A DNA stretch of 64,000 nucleotides from DASRBN01 sp035294305. Its GTDB lineage: Bacteria > Chloroflexota > Ktedonobacteria > Ktedonobacterales > Ktedonobacteraceae. The translations under genes and the position numbers were made by a program. Shown in pieces: positions 7,638 to 15,697 of the stretch. The DNA lies in NCBI GenBank assembly GCA_035294305.1, contig DATGLD010000049.1:62001-126000 (forward strand), written 5' to 3'. Position 1 is the stretch's first letter. Each line of letters begins with the position of its first letter. Under the pieces are notes generated by a model. That model was not told the DNA's origin, did no database searches, and saw only the letters and a program-made list of their open reading frames with translations.

Positions 7638-8912
7638 CTACCCCCGTGGCAGCCCAAACTGAGTGAACATCGCCTCCCACACCTCCTGGTTCTCCAGGCG
7701 CTCGTAAAGGGAGGCCACACGAGCATTGATCGAATCGAAGATACAGGAGAGGATTTTCTGCAGGACGATGCAGCCCTCCTCGAAGAAGTCCGTGGCTTTC
7801 TGTATGTCCCCTTGCAACACCTCGTGGCAGAGCGACGTGAAATTCTGGACGTTGATCATGTTCTGCTCAATCACAAATCTATAGTTGCCCATGTAGCGCA
7901 GGTTATTGCGGGTGAGCAAGACCTCCAGCGTGTTGGGGTCCAGCTCGGTGCCGTTGATGCGGCAGGCCTCGGAAAGAGCATCCATCATCCAGTTGACGAA
8001 TTCGGCCAGCGCGGATAATTGCTCCATCGGGGTGCGCCGGCGCAGCCATTCTTGCTCCATGCGGCTGATCAGGTTGAGTAGTTCAAAGCTTTCCATGCGG
8101 AGCTTTTCGGCGGGGTCGGGAAGGCGCACTCCACTGCGCCCATTGCCGTTTCCCTTGTGGTGCGGAGTGGCCTCCTGGAAAACGGGGATAAGGAGCCGAT
8201 GATAGACTAGCTGTGCCAGGTCGCGGGCAACCTCTAACTCTGGACGCCGGATGGAGCTAGCAATGCGACGCACGCTGCGATTCAAATTCACTTTGCCAAG
8301 CAATTCAATAGTGCGACTATCGAAGCTCATGGGATAAGGGATGGCCGGAACCATCTGGAGCGTTGTGTGCATCCCCTGGGGCAAATATTTATTCAGGTGT
8401 TTCCACTCGTCCTCGTAACGTACCATCTCCATCGTTACACCCATGACTTCAAGGTCAAGCGATTCTTCACCGTAAGGTAAAATCGTTTGGCCCTGGGGAC
8501 TGGCAACGAACTCATATGCGCCATTTTTCCACAGGGCCAGTTCGCGGGCTGTCCACAATGCCTTGGTACGCAGCGCCTCTCTCAATTGCCTCTCACTAAT
8601 CACGCGCATTTCGATGAGGCGCTCGCCGATGCGCTTGCCGAAGGGGTCCTGTAGCTGCTGGGAAAAAGCTAGCTCTATCTGCATGCTATTCGCCATAGCC
8701 AGTTGTTGCAGAACATCTCCTAACGTTAGCGCGCCCGAATCGAGTTCGGAGCAACCGGCCAGCTTGCCATCCTGAAAGTAGATGATTCCAGTACGCCCCG
8801 TTTCCTGTTTGAGGTGAATGGCACCGGTCATCCCACTCAGTTCCATCATTTGCAGGACTTCTACGAGGCTGAATTCCCGCAGCGATCCTTGCAACCTGGT
8901 ATTAATGGTCAT
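7638..8912 (-). CDS. DUF4388 (PATAN-type) domain protein
   Basis: A 424-residue protein. Residues 1-100 match the DUF4388/PatA N-terminal pattern: an LREFSLVEVLQMMELSGMTG helix, then IYFQDGKLAGC. A second, degenerate winged-helix-like stretch follows (IGERLIEMRVISERQLREAL), and the C-terminal half is long, helical and without a recognised domain. DUF4388 domains occur in gliding, chemosensory and response-regulator proteins as protein-interaction modules. Start chosen at the ATG at 8912, preceded by a run of G that serves as ribosome site; a TTG further upstream is less likely. It stands alone, so its partners are not evident. Confidence 0.8.
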   Translation of the reverse strand: MTINTRLQGSLREFSLVEVLQMMELSGMTGAIHLKQETGRTGIIYFQDGKLAGCSELDSGALTLGDVLQQLAMANSMQIELAFSQQLQDPFGKRIGERLIEMRVISERQLREALRTKALWTARELALWKNGAYEFVASPQGQTILPYGEESLDLEVMGVTMEMVRYEDEWKHLNKYLPQGMHTTLQMVPAIPYPMSFDSRTIELLGKVNLNRSVRRIASSIRRPELEVARDLAQLVYHRLLIPVFQEATPHHKGNGNGRSGVRLPDPAEKLRMESFELLNLISRMEQEWLRRRTPMEQLSALAEFVNWMMDALSEACRINGTELDPNTLEVLLTRNNLRYMGNYRFVIEQNMINVQNFTSLCHEVLQGDIQKATDFFEEGCIVLQKILSCIFDSINARVASLYERLENQEVWEAMFTQFGLPRG

Positions 8913-8973
8913 GCGCCCCCCCGATACAACCAATATATAAACAGGGCAAAAGGTGGGCCTGGCATCCTGGCGC

Positions 8974-9001
8974 GGACAGGCACCAGGCGCTGTCCCTACA
9001 G
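8974..9001. repeat. Dispersed palindromic repeat, GGACAG...CTGTCC family
   Basis: A core of GGACAG, about ten bases, and CTGTCC, followed by CTACA. Related copies lie at 38003-38030, 46097-46126 and 47598-47620, with fragments near 44707 and 47525. See the findings for the two copies that affect genes. Confidence 0.65.
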
Positions 9002-9193
9002 GAGCTCAGGCACTCCTCTTTACCTTGCAGAAATACGTGTTTTTGGCATTATAGCAGATATCACAATGTTTCAACAAGCCATGAAAGCAATCGTCCAGGC
9101 TAAAAAATTGCCCCCCGCTTGTTTCTAATCAAATTCTCATCAAAACCCTCTTTTTCGACGTCTATTACAAGATAGTACTTTTTCCATAATTCT

Positions 9194-9300
9194 TTGAACT
9201 TTTTCCAAAAATTGTGGTATATTCTTATGTGTGGGTGGCACTCCTCCTATCGTCCGTCTGTGTTTGAATTGATAACATCTCCTAATGTGCTGCCCACACA
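9194..9300 (+). promoter_or_regulatory. Promoter and 5' stem-loop upstream of the nucleotidyltransferase gene
   Basis: TTGAAC (9194-9199), an 18-base spacer and TATATT (9218-9223) form a plausible promoter. Just at the predicted start an imperfect 13-14 bp stem pairs TGTGTGGGTGGCAC (9229-9242) with GTGCTGCCCACACA (9287-9300). The leader to the next gene would be about 300 nt and also includes the REP-like palindrome that follows. Confidence 0.45.
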
Positions 9301-9323
9301 TATTTTTCAAGCACGATGCGGCA

Positions 9324-9467
9324 GGTGATTACCCATAAGTGACGGGGATTCTGAGCGCAGCGAAGAATCTCAGAAAACGGCTTCCAGGTTGTCAGCGATT
9401 GCCCACGTCCTCAGGCATGTCATTCTTCGCTGCGCTCAGAATCCCTTCCCACTGCCAGGGAATCACC
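9324..9467. repeat. REP-like inverted-repeat element
   Basis: Two perfect 24-bp arms face each other at 9345-9368 and 9422-9445 (core TTCTTCGCTGCGCTCAGAAT), and a further matched pair GGTGATT (9324-9330) / AATCACC (9461-9467) lies outside them. Single, diverged units of the same core occur at 37425-37452 and 19911-19960. This looks like a pair of REP units in opposite orientation, similar in arrangement to a BIME. The distance from 8913 to 9541 has no gene. Confidence 0.75.
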
Positions 9468-9541
9468 CACGTAATACAGGCGACAACAAAATGTATTATG
9501 ATAAATAAGCATTCGCGAAAATTAAGGAGCTTTGTAGGATA

Positions 9542-10345
9542 ATGCGTTACGACTGGACAACTTCTTCAAAGGTTATAAAAGCCCAGGTAAATACGGTGCA
9601 AATGGAACTGCAGCGCCTGCTGGGCCAGAATCTCTCCGGCATCTACCTGCATGGCTCGCTCGCGTTGGGCGGTTTTCAACCTGGCCGCAGCGATATTGAC
9701 CTGATCGTTGTAAACGCGCAAGGAATGAATGTGGAAACGAAACGCGAAATTATTGCAACACTGTTACGCATCTCAAGAATGCCATGCCCGCTCGATATGT
9801 TTTTTCTGGCCGAACCAGACATTCTTCCTTTCCATCATCCCTTACTCTACGATCTTCACTATAGCGAGAATTTGCGTGAGCAGTACGAAGAGGAGTTACG
9901 CGACGGCTCCTGGCAACACTGGAACGATACCGTCCAGCAGGACTTTGATCTCACTATCTCTATTCGTATCCTGCGCGAGTGCGGCATCTGCCTGTATGGG
10001 AAACCCAGCGCGGAAACCTTGCCGGAGGTGCCGGAGCAAGCATTCCGGGAAGCAATCATCAAAGAAGTCCAATCCGAACTGGAGCGACGGCGGCAAGACC
10101 CCCTCTCTTTCGTCCTGAACGCGTGCCGCGTCTTAGCTTACCTGCGTGACGGAAAAATCCTTGCCAAAGATGAAGGCGGCCAGTGGGGACTGGCGCACCT
10201 GCCCGAGCGGTATTATCCTCTCATTCAACAGGCCCTGGCGCTCTATCGAGGCGAACGGCCAGGGCGACCTGTTGGACGTAACGGTTTGGACGATTTCGCC
10301 GAGTTTATGCGGAAAGAGATAGCCACCACTGATAACCCATCTTGA
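9542..10345 (+). CDS. AadA-like aminoglycoside nucleotidyltransferase family protein
   Basis: A 267-residue protein with the nucleotidyltransferase signature HGSLALGGFQPGRSDIDLIV (Gly-Ser then two metal-binding Asp residues) near residues 37-57, and a helical C-terminal domain resembling DUF4111, including NACRVLAYLRDGKILAKDEGG and the following WGLAHLPERY. This two-domain layout and length match ANT(3'')/ANT(9) enzymes that adenylylate streptomycin or spectinomycin. Chromosomal homologues in environmental bacteria often have untested or weak activity, so resistance should not be assumed. The gene lies between the REP-like element and an AT-rich DNA methyltransferase gene. Confidence 0.8.
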   Translation: MRYDWTTSSKVIKAQVNTVQMELQRLLGQNLSGIYLHGSLALGGFQPGRSDIDLIVVNAQGMNVETKREIIATLLRISRMPCPLDMFFLAEPDILPFHHPLLYDLHYSENLREQYEEELRDGSWQHWNDTVQQDFDLTISIRILRECGICLYGKPSAETLPEVPEQAFREAIIKEVQSELERRRQDPLSFVLNACRVLAYLRDGKILAKDEGGQWGLAHLPERYYPLIQQALALYRGERPGRPVGRNGLDDFAEFMRKEIATTDNPS

Positions 10346-10355
10346 TAAAAAATTC

Positions 10356-10384
10356 TTGACGTGGGTCTTAAAGAAAGCTAAGAT
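10356..10384 (+). promoter_or_regulatory. Promoter of the DNA methyltransferase gene
   Basis: TTGACG at 10356-10361, a spacer of exactly 17 bases and TAAGAT at 10379-10384. It begins ten bases after the preceding stop codon, so the methyltransferase gene can be transcribed on its own. Confidence 0.7.
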
Positions 10385-10448
10385 AAGGCACATACAGATG
10401 CTGAGTTTCTCCATAGATGTTCAGTCAGAAGGAAGGTATTTATTTCCT

Positions 10449-11447
10449 ATGCACAACTTAACCTATAGCGAACAGTTTCAAATATTTCATGACGATTGTA
10501 TGAATATTCTCCCCAGATTAGAGGCCTCTTCTGTTGACTTGATCGTCACATCACCCCCCTATGCTGATCAGCGTAAGGATACCTATGGTGGCGTGCATCC
10601 AGATAAATATGTCGAATGGTTTCTCCCTATCGCTGCGCAACTAAAACGGGTGTTGAAGCAGGAAGGCTCTTTCATTCTCAATATTAAAGAGCGAGTAGTA
10701 GATGGTGAGCGGCACACCTATGTACTCGAACTGATTCTCGCCCTAAAGAAACAAGGCTGGTTGTGGACAGAGGAGTATATCTGGCATAAAAAGAACAGCT
10801 ATCCAGGCAAGTGGCCAAATCGGTTCCGCGATGCTTGGGAACGCTGCTTACACTTTACTAAATCGAAGCAATTTGCCATGTATCAGGATGAAGTGCGCGT
10901 TCCTATGGGTAACTGGAGCCAAACACGCTTACGCAACCTCAGCGAAACGGATAGACGACGTGATAACTCACGTGTACAGAGTGGGTTTGGTAAAAAGATT
11001 GAAAACTGGGTAGGACGTGAATTAGCATATCCCGATAACGTTTTGCATCTTGCGACGGAATGTGCTAATCAAGGTCATAGTGCCACATTTCCTGTCGATT
11101 TACCGGCCTGGTTTATCAAACTTTTCACTCAACCGGGTGACTTAGTTCTTGATCCTTTTATAGGATCAGGAACTACTGCCCTTGCGGCTAAACAGCTCAA
11201 TCGGCGCTGTATAGGAATAGAAATCAACGAAGAATATGTGCAAATTGCGAGAGGCCGCTTGAATGGTATCCACATTCAAACTTTATCTCTACAGGCTGGC
11301 GATCAAGAATCAGATACTGGCGAACAGTCCCAAGATGAGATAGAACAACACGCGGATATTGTTGAGCAATTAGGATTATTTTCTCCCCTTTCAGAACCAG
11401 GCAAAGAAGAAGGTAACGGGCATAAGGAAGCGCTTTTAAAGACCTGA
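10449..11447 (+). CDS. Beta-class DNA methyltransferase (N6-adenine or N4-cytosine), orphan
   Basis: A 332-residue SAM-dependent DNA methyltransferase. The catalytic motif comes first (TSPPY at residues 34-38) and the SAM-binding motif last (DPFIGSGTT, then CIGIEINEEY), the order of the beta class; the region between holds target recognition. TSPPY occurs in both N4-cytosine and N6-adenine enzymes, so the base is undecided. The ATG at 10449 is used because longer in-frame starts would fall inside the promoter just upstream; GGAAGG lies 12 bases before it. No restriction endonuclease gene is adjacent. The sequence is visibly more AT-rich than its neighbours, which suggests horizontal transfer. 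Confidence 0.9.
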   Translation: MHNLTYSEQFQIFHDDCMNILPRLEASSVDLIVTSPPYADQRKDTYGGVHPDKYVEWFLPIAAQLKRVLKQEGSFILNIKERVVDGERHTYVLELILALKKQGWLWTEEYIWHKKNSYPGKWPNRFRDAWERCLHFTKSKQFAMYQDEVRVPMGNWSQTRLRNLSETDRRRDNSRVQSGFGKKIENWVGRELAYPDNVLHLATECANQGHSATFPVDLPAWFIKLFTQPGDLVLDPFIGSGTTALAAKQLNRRCIGIEINEEYVQIARGRLNGIHIQTLSLQAGDQESDTGEQSQDEIEQHADIVEQLGLFSPLSEPGKEEGNGHKEALLKT

Positions 11448-11572
11448 GTACATCACTATTCTCTTTACACTTCTTGCTGCATCTTTGAAAGATCGTGAAA
11501 CCATAGCACTGCTAAATCGCCTTTCTTCAAGCTCTTGAAGAAAACATGCCTCACTACCAAAAACCCGCGTGC

Positions 11573-11578
11573 TATAAT
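11573..11578 (+). promoter_or_regulatory. -10 box giving a leaderless transcript
   Basis: Perfect TATAAT ending eight bases before the ATG of the SDR gene, with no ribosome site in between. Transcription would start at or next to the start codon. No good -35 box was found. Confidence 0.5.
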
Positions 11579-11585
11579 AATCATC

Positions 11586-12299
11586 ATGAGCATCAAAGGT
11601 CGTATCGCCATCATAACCGGGGCCGGGCGTGGCATCGGGCGTGCCACCGCACTGCGTTTTGCCCGCGAGGGCGCGCAGGTAGTCCTCTTCAGCCGCACCG
11701 CTTCATCTTTAGATGAAGTCGCGGCAGAGATTTCGCGCGCGCGACAGCCCGTGCTGGCTATCGCCGGTGATGTCGCCCGCGAAGAGGACGTACATCACCT
11801 CTTTGAGCAAGTCATGAGTATTTATGGAAGAGTGGACATCCTCGTCAATTGCGCCGGTAGAGTGGCCGTGCGCCCTTTCGTTGAGATGGATGTGGCTACC
11901 TGGGATAGTGTCCTGGCGGTCAACCTGCGGGGCACGTTTTTGTGCTGCCGCGAGGCATTTCGTATCATGGCCGACCAGCATTCCGGCGTCATTATCAACC
12001 TGTCGTCACTTTCAGGCGTGAAAGGCGTGGAGAAATTTCCGGGTTTGAGCGCATATAATGTCTCCAAAGCAGGTGTGGCCAGTTTGACCGAGATTCTGGC
12101 GGTAGAGGGCAGGCCCTACGATATTCGCGTCTGCGCCGTCAGCCCGGGGGCGGTGGATACCACTATGCTGCGCCAGGCCGCGCCGCACTTGAAAGCCGGT
12201 ATGACTCCCGACGATATGGCCGAGATACTGCTCTTCCTGGCAGATGATACAGGCCGCAAGCTCAACGGCACCAATCTGGAAATATTTAGTAATGCTTGA
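11586..12299 (+). CDS. Short-chain dehydrogenase/reductase (FabG-like)
   Basis: A 237-residue classical SDR that transfers hydride between NAD(P)H and a carbonyl or alcohol. Visible motifs: TGAGRGIG at the cofactor site, NCAGR, the catalytic Ser in NLSSLSG and YNVSK with the Tyr and Lys of the active site, then SPGAVDT. An Arg after the first strand (FSRTAS) favours NADP(H). It starts at an ATG placed almost on the predicted transcription start, so the message may be leaderless; an upstream in-frame ATG overlaps the -10 region. Its substrate is not readable. It is followed 27 bases later by the QueD-family gene. Confidence 0.9.
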   Translation: MSIKGRIAIITGAGRGIGRATALRFAREGAQVVLFSRTASSLDEVAAEISRARQPVLAIAGDVAREEDVHHLFEQVMSIYGRVDILVNCAGRVAVRPFVEMDVATWDSVLAVNLRGTFLCCREAFRIMADQHSGVIINLSSLSGVKGVEKFPGLSAYNVSKAGVASLTEILAVEGRPYDIRVCAVSPGAVDTTMLRQAAPHLKAGMTPDDMAEILLFLADDTGRKLNGTNLEIFSNA

Positions 12300-12326
12300 T
12301 ATACATGAAGACATAAGGATACAGAG

Positions 12327-12737
12327 ATGGTTTACCTGACAAGGCGTACGAGCTTCAGCGCATCGCATCGCTTGTGGAGCGAGCATCTGACGGAAGAAGA
12401 AAATTATACCATCTACGAGAAGTGCGCGAATCCCAATGGACATGGACATAACTATATCCTGGAAGTCACGGTTCGCGGCACACCAGACCCACACACCGGC
12501 ATGGTATTAAATTTGACGGACCTCAAGCAGGCGATTTCTGAACAGGTGATCCAATGGGTTGACCATAAACACCTCAATTACGATGTACCCTGGCTGGAGG
12601 GCTGCATTCCCACTACCGAGGTACTGGCTATGAAGTTCTGGGAGCGGCTGGAGCCGGTCTTTCCCAACGGTCTTTTGTATGAAGTGAAGCTGTATGAGAC
12701 TGAGAACAATAGCGCCAGTTATCGAGGAGAACTATGA
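12327..12737 (+). CDS. 6-pyruvoyl-tetrahydropterin synthase / QueD family protein
   Basis: A 136-residue enzyme of the PTPS/6-carboxy-tetrahydropterin synthase fold. The zinc-binding His residues are seen in FSASHR and in NPNGHGHNY, with the catalytic Cys seven residues before the HGH pair (KCANPNGHGH), and the late acidic and His residues in DHKHLNYD and YETENNS. QueD converts dihydroneopterin triphosphate for queuosine synthesis; the related PTPS acts in tetrahydrobiopterin formation. No other queuosine or folate gene is nearby, so the choice is open. Its stop overlaps the ATG of the glycosyltransferase by four bases (ATGA), so they are co-translated. Confidence 0.88.
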   Translation: MVYLTRRTSFSASHRLWSEHLTEEENYTIYEKCANPNGHGHNYILEVTVRGTPDPHTGMVLNLTDLKQAISEQVIQWVDHKHLNYDVPWLEGCIPTTEVLAMKFWERLEPVFPNGLLYEVKLYETENNSASYRGEL

Positions 12738-13840
12738 GAGTCGCATTGGTTGCACCGCTTGTTTCCACTATTGCTCAGCCCTACCTGGGAGGAGCCCAGG
12801 CGCTGCTGGCTGACCTGGCGCAGGGGTTGATGCATCGTGGACACAGCGTCACGTTGTTCGCGCGCAATGAGTCCTTCGTTCCGGGAATCGAGATCGAGCC
12901 GGTGGCCGTACCCGATGATGTCCAGCCCGCCGATTTTTCAGGACCGGCGCAGGAACGCCCGGCAGATAGCAGCTTCTTCACACAGGCAAATCTCTTCCTT
13001 GACCTTTTTCTGCAATTGCAGCGGCGCAGCGCCGAGTTTGACCTGGTACATATACACGCTTTTGATTGGCCCGCGTATGCATGCAGCACGCTGATACACG
13101 ATATTCCTGTCCTTCATACACTGCATCTTCCGGCGGTTTCGCCTGAGATCAATACCGCCCTGCACGTGCTAGATCAGCAGGGCCATCCCGTGACCTTGAT
13201 TACCGTATCGCATGCCTGCGCGCGCACCTACGAAGAATACACCGCCATCGATCACGTGATTTATAATGGGCTGGACCTGGATGCCATCCCTTTCTCGCCC
13301 AGACCCTCGAAGGAGGCGCCACTGTTGTTCGCGGGTCGTATCGCGCCCGAAAAAGGTGTCGAGGCGGCTATCGAGATTGCCGAAATGGCCGGATACCGCC
13401 TGTTGATCGCGGGCGGCATCTACGACCGGCGCTACTATAACGAAAGCATTGCCCCCCGCCTACAAGAGGCCGGAGAGCGCGTGACCTACCTGGGCCAGCT
13501 TGAACGGCTGGCATTGTGGAAAGTCATGGGGCAATCTTTAGGCCTGCTCTTCCCCATCGAATGGGATGAACCCTTTGGTTTGACCGCCGTTGAATCGATG
13601 GCTACCGGCACGCCCGTTATCGCCTACCGGCGCGGCGCGACCGAGGAGATCATTCGCCACGGCGAAACCGGCTTCCTCGTCGAAGAGGGCGAACGAGCGC
13701 ACGCCGCCGCCCTGGTCGATGACCTGTTCGACATCCCGCGCCCACGTTGCCGCGCCCACGTCGAAGCAAACTTCGCCCTGGATGAGATGATCGACGCGTA
13801 TGAACGGGTGTATAGAGAGGCAATCAGGGAGCATTTGTAG
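12734..13840 (+). CDS. Family 4 glycosyltransferase
   Basis: A 368-residue GT-B retaining glycosyltransferase. The N-terminal Rossmann domain begins MRVALVAPLVS with a Gly-Gly loop (YLGGAQ) for sugar-nucleotide phosphate; the C-terminal domain has FAGRIAPEKG and the E-x7-E motif EPFGLTAVES, typical of GT4. No membrane segment is present, so it is cytosolic and acts on a membrane-bound or soluble acceptor. The four-base overlap with the pterin-synthase-family gene suggests a joint product such as a glycosylated pterin, which is known in cyanobacteria and some other bacteria, but this is only inference. Confidence 0.9.
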   Translation: MRVALVAPLVSTIAQPYLGGAQALLADLAQGLMHRGHSVTLFARNESFVPGIEIEPVAVPDDVQPADFSGPAQERPADSSFFTQANLFLDLFLQLQRRSAEFDLVHIHAFDWPAYACSTLIHDIPVLHTLHLPAVSPEINTALHVLDQQGHPVTLITVSHACARTYEEYTAIDHVIYNGLDLDAIPFSPRPSKEAPLLFAGRIAPEKGVEAAIEIAEMAGYRLLIAGGIYDRRYYNESIAPRLQEAGERVTYLGQLERLALWKVMGQSLGLLFPIEWDEPFGLTAVESMATGTPVIAYRRGATEEIIRHGETGFLVEEGERAHAAALVDDLFDIPRPRCRAHVEANFALDEMIDAYERVYREAIREHL

Positions 13841-13903
13841 TATAATTGTCATGAGGAGAGGAAAGGAGAAGTGCCATTGATTAGTGACAGAGTAGGAGCA
13901 GAT

Positions 13904-14464
13904 ATGGCGACTCTACGCTGGACATCCCAGGACCTGGAAAACTTGTCGGATGACGGCAAACGGTATGAAATTGTAGATGGAGAATTGTACGTGTCAAAGC
14001 AACCTGATTGGCACCACCAGCGCGTTTGTATTCGACTGGGTGGCCTACTTGATGCCTGGAGTTTGCAGACGGGTATAGGAGAGGCAAATGCAGCTCCTGG
14101 ATTGATCTTTGCCGAAGACGATGATGTTGCACCAGATGTTGTCTGGATCAGCCGGGAACGGCTGGCTACTGCCTTACAACCGGACGGCAAGTTGCATTCT
14201 GCGCCTGAATTAGTGATCGAGGTGCTTTCACCGGGAGGAAACAATACAGCGCGAGATCGCCAGACGAAGCTCAAACTCTATTCGCGGCGCGGTGTCATGG
14301 AATACTGGATCGTCAACTGGCAAGAGCGCTATGTTGAAATCTACCGGCGCGATAAAGCCATACTAAAAAGTTACAGCACGCTCTATGAAAACGATACGCT
14401 TGAATCACCATTTCTTCCAGGTTTCAGCTGTCCGGTACGCCAGATCTTTGCCGGAATCTCTTGA
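13904..14464 (+). CDS. Uma2 family putative restriction-like endonuclease
   Basis: A 186-residue protein of the Uma2 (DUF820) family with the PD-(D/E)xK nuclease fold. Seen: the DDGKRYEIVDGELYV opening, APDVVWI (first acidic residue), PELVIEVLSPGG (the E-x-V/L core) and the downstream Lys/Arg region RDRQTKLKLYSRRGVMEYWIV. Members are abundant in Chloroflexota and cyanobacteria; their role is unproven. The ATG at 13904 has AGGAGCA five bases upstream and matches the usual family start, so it is preferred over the GTG at 13871. A TATAAT lies at 13841-13846. A strong terminator follows. Confidence 0.88.
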   Translation: MATLRWTSQDLENLSDDGKRYEIVDGELYVSKQPDWHHQRVCIRLGGLLDAWSLQTGIGEANAAPGLIFAEDDDVAPDVVWISRERLATALQPDGKLHSAPELVIEVLSPGGNNTARDRQTKLKLYSRRGVMEYWIVNWQERYVEIYRRDKAILKSYSTLYENDTLESPFLPGFSCPVRQIFAGIS

Positions 14465-14485
14465 GATGAGAATAGTTTACTCGTG

Positions 14486-14529
14486 AAAAGCACCCGCCTC
14501 CTGAACACAGAAGCGGGTGCTTTTCTTTC
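14486..14529. terminator. Bidirectional intrinsic terminator
   Basis: A 12-bp stem, AAAAGCACCCGC (14486-14497) with GCGGGTGCTTTT (14513-14524), followed by a T-rich tail. It separates the Uma2 gene from the convergent small gene whose stop lies at 14532. Confidence 0.88.
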
Positions 14530-14531
14530 AA

Positions 14532-14831
14532 TCAGCGTTCCGCACCTACATGAGCGATGATTTCCTGAAGGCCCTTTCCTGCCAGTTGGAACATCTCCAC
14601 AGTCACAACGTCCAGGCGCTCCCGCAAACCCTCGTTCGCGATATGCCGCGCCCCGGCGACCAGGGAACCCGCCGTTTCAAGAATGGCTCCAACCTCCTGA
14701 AGTTCTCGTCGCACATCGGGATTATTCCCCGGCACGTGGATGATTCCGTGGGAAGTAATCAGTATCCCTCCGGCATCGCCACCACCGAAGAGAATCAGGA
14801 TACCCTCCTGCAAGTAATAGATTGTCCTCAC
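14532..14831 (-). CDS. Small protein of unknown function
   Basis: A 99-residue protein with a GTG start and a good GGAAGG ribosome site eight bases upstream. The N-terminal third is hydrophobic and Gly-rich (around LILFGGGDAGGILITSHG), followed by HVPGNNP and a helical C-terminus. The opening hydrophobic strands do not look like a signal peptide. I recognise no family. The ribosome site, and an end placed right at a bidirectional terminator, support its being a true gene. Confidence 0.55.
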   Translation of the reverse strand: MRTIYYLQEGILILFGGGDAGGILITSHGIIHVPGNNPDVRRELQEVGAILETAGSLVAGARHIANEGLRERLDVVTVEMFQLAGKGLQEIIAHVGAER

Positions 14832-14991
14832 GTGTTCTTCCTTCCTGTCTTCTTTTTAGAAGACATCACTGTTTACAACTGGTTGATACGCCGCCCTTTT
14901 CCGCCAGCTTCAACCTGCTGGATAGACGGAGCAGCACAACAAATTACGGTATTAATTTGCCAGCGTATGGCTTTTTTTTGTTGTAAACCTC

Positions 14992-15044
14992 TTGACTTCC
15001 AGTCAATCTTCATTTATCATATAATTAGACAATTTCCTAATTGT
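14992..15044 (+). promoter_or_regulatory. Promoter with two dyads in front of the ArsR-type gene
   Basis: TTGACT (14992-14997), a 17-base spacer and TATCAT (15015-15020) form the promoter; a second -10-like TATAAT begins at 15020. The -35 box is half of a perfect dyad, TTGACT-TCC-AGTCAA (14992-15006). A second dyad, ACAAT-6-ATTGT (15029-15044), lies at the expected start of transcription. Both are well placed for autoregulation by the encoded regulator. Confidence 0.6.
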
Positions 15045-15067
15045 ATGGTAAGGAAAAGAGGTGAATT

Positions 15068-15691
15068 ATGGAAGACAAAAAAGACGAACAGCGAGAGCAA
15101 GAGGCAAGCGAGCCGAATCTTTCTATGGAGGAAATGAAGCGGCTGGTGGTGATCGGACGAGCGCTTTCCGATCCGACGCGCATACGCATCCTGGGTCTGC
15201 TGGCGGAACACCCGATGTATGGGCAGGAACTGGCGAAGGCGCTGGATGTGACGCCGCCGACGGTTTCTCACCATCTTACGCCGCTGGTCATGGCCGGACT
15301 GGTGCAGGTCAGGCGCGAGAACAATTATCACTACTATGAACTGTCCAGCGAGGGGCTTGAGCAACTGGCCGAGAGTACGCAGCGCATCGCGAGCAGAGTG
15401 TTTCCACATAACCCACTGCCCCCGCGCAGCGATGAGCGTGCCCGTGTGGTGGCCACCTTTATTCAGGATGGCCGCCTGCTGAGCATCCCTTCACAGTACA
15501 AGAAACGGCGCTACGTGATGGAGGAACTGGCGCGTGCATTCGAGTGGGGTCGTCTCTATGACGAGAAAGAGGTGAACGCCATTCTCAAGTCATTTCACGA
15601 GGATGTCGCGAGCCTGCGCCGCGAGATGATCGACCAGCGCATCATGATGCGCGAGAACGGTCGTTACTGGCTTGTACGACCACATGATTAA
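15068..15691 (+). CDS. ArsR-family regulator with C-terminal DUF2087 domain
   Basis: A 207-residue transcription factor. Residues 22-95 form a winged helix of ArsR type (LSDPTRIRILGLLAEHP, then LAKALDVTPPTVSHHLTPL as the recognition helix pair). No metal-binding CxC motif is seen, so it is unlikely to sense metals. Residues from about 130 match DUF2087 (a block running from DGRLLSIPSQYKKR to REMIDQRIMMRENGRYW), a domain often fused to or found beside ArsR helices. The promoter dyads suggest it represses itself. The ATG at 15068 has AAAGAGGTGA upstream. It is convergent with the methyltransferase gene that follows. Confidence 0.9.
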   Translation: MEDKKDEQREQEASEPNLSMEEMKRLVVIGRALSDPTRIRILGLLAEHPMYGQELAKALDVTPPTVSHHLTPLVMAGLVQVRRENNYHYYELSSEGLEQLAESTQRIASRVFPHNPLPPRSDERARVVATFIQDGRLLSIPSQYKKRRYVMEELARAFEWGRLYDEKEVNAILKSFHEDVASLRREMIDQRIMMRENGRYWLVRPHD

Positions 15692-15697
15692 AAGATT

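Noticed and set aside
10356..10448. Longer start for the DNA methyltransferase
   Set aside because: It would begin inside the TTGACG/TAAGAT promoter; the ATG at 10449 aligns with the usual start of such enzymes.
10449..14464. Restriction-modification system made of the methyltransferase and the Uma2 nuclease
   Set aside because: Three unrelated genes lie between them, they have separate promoters, and Uma2 proteins are not known partners of such methyltransferases.
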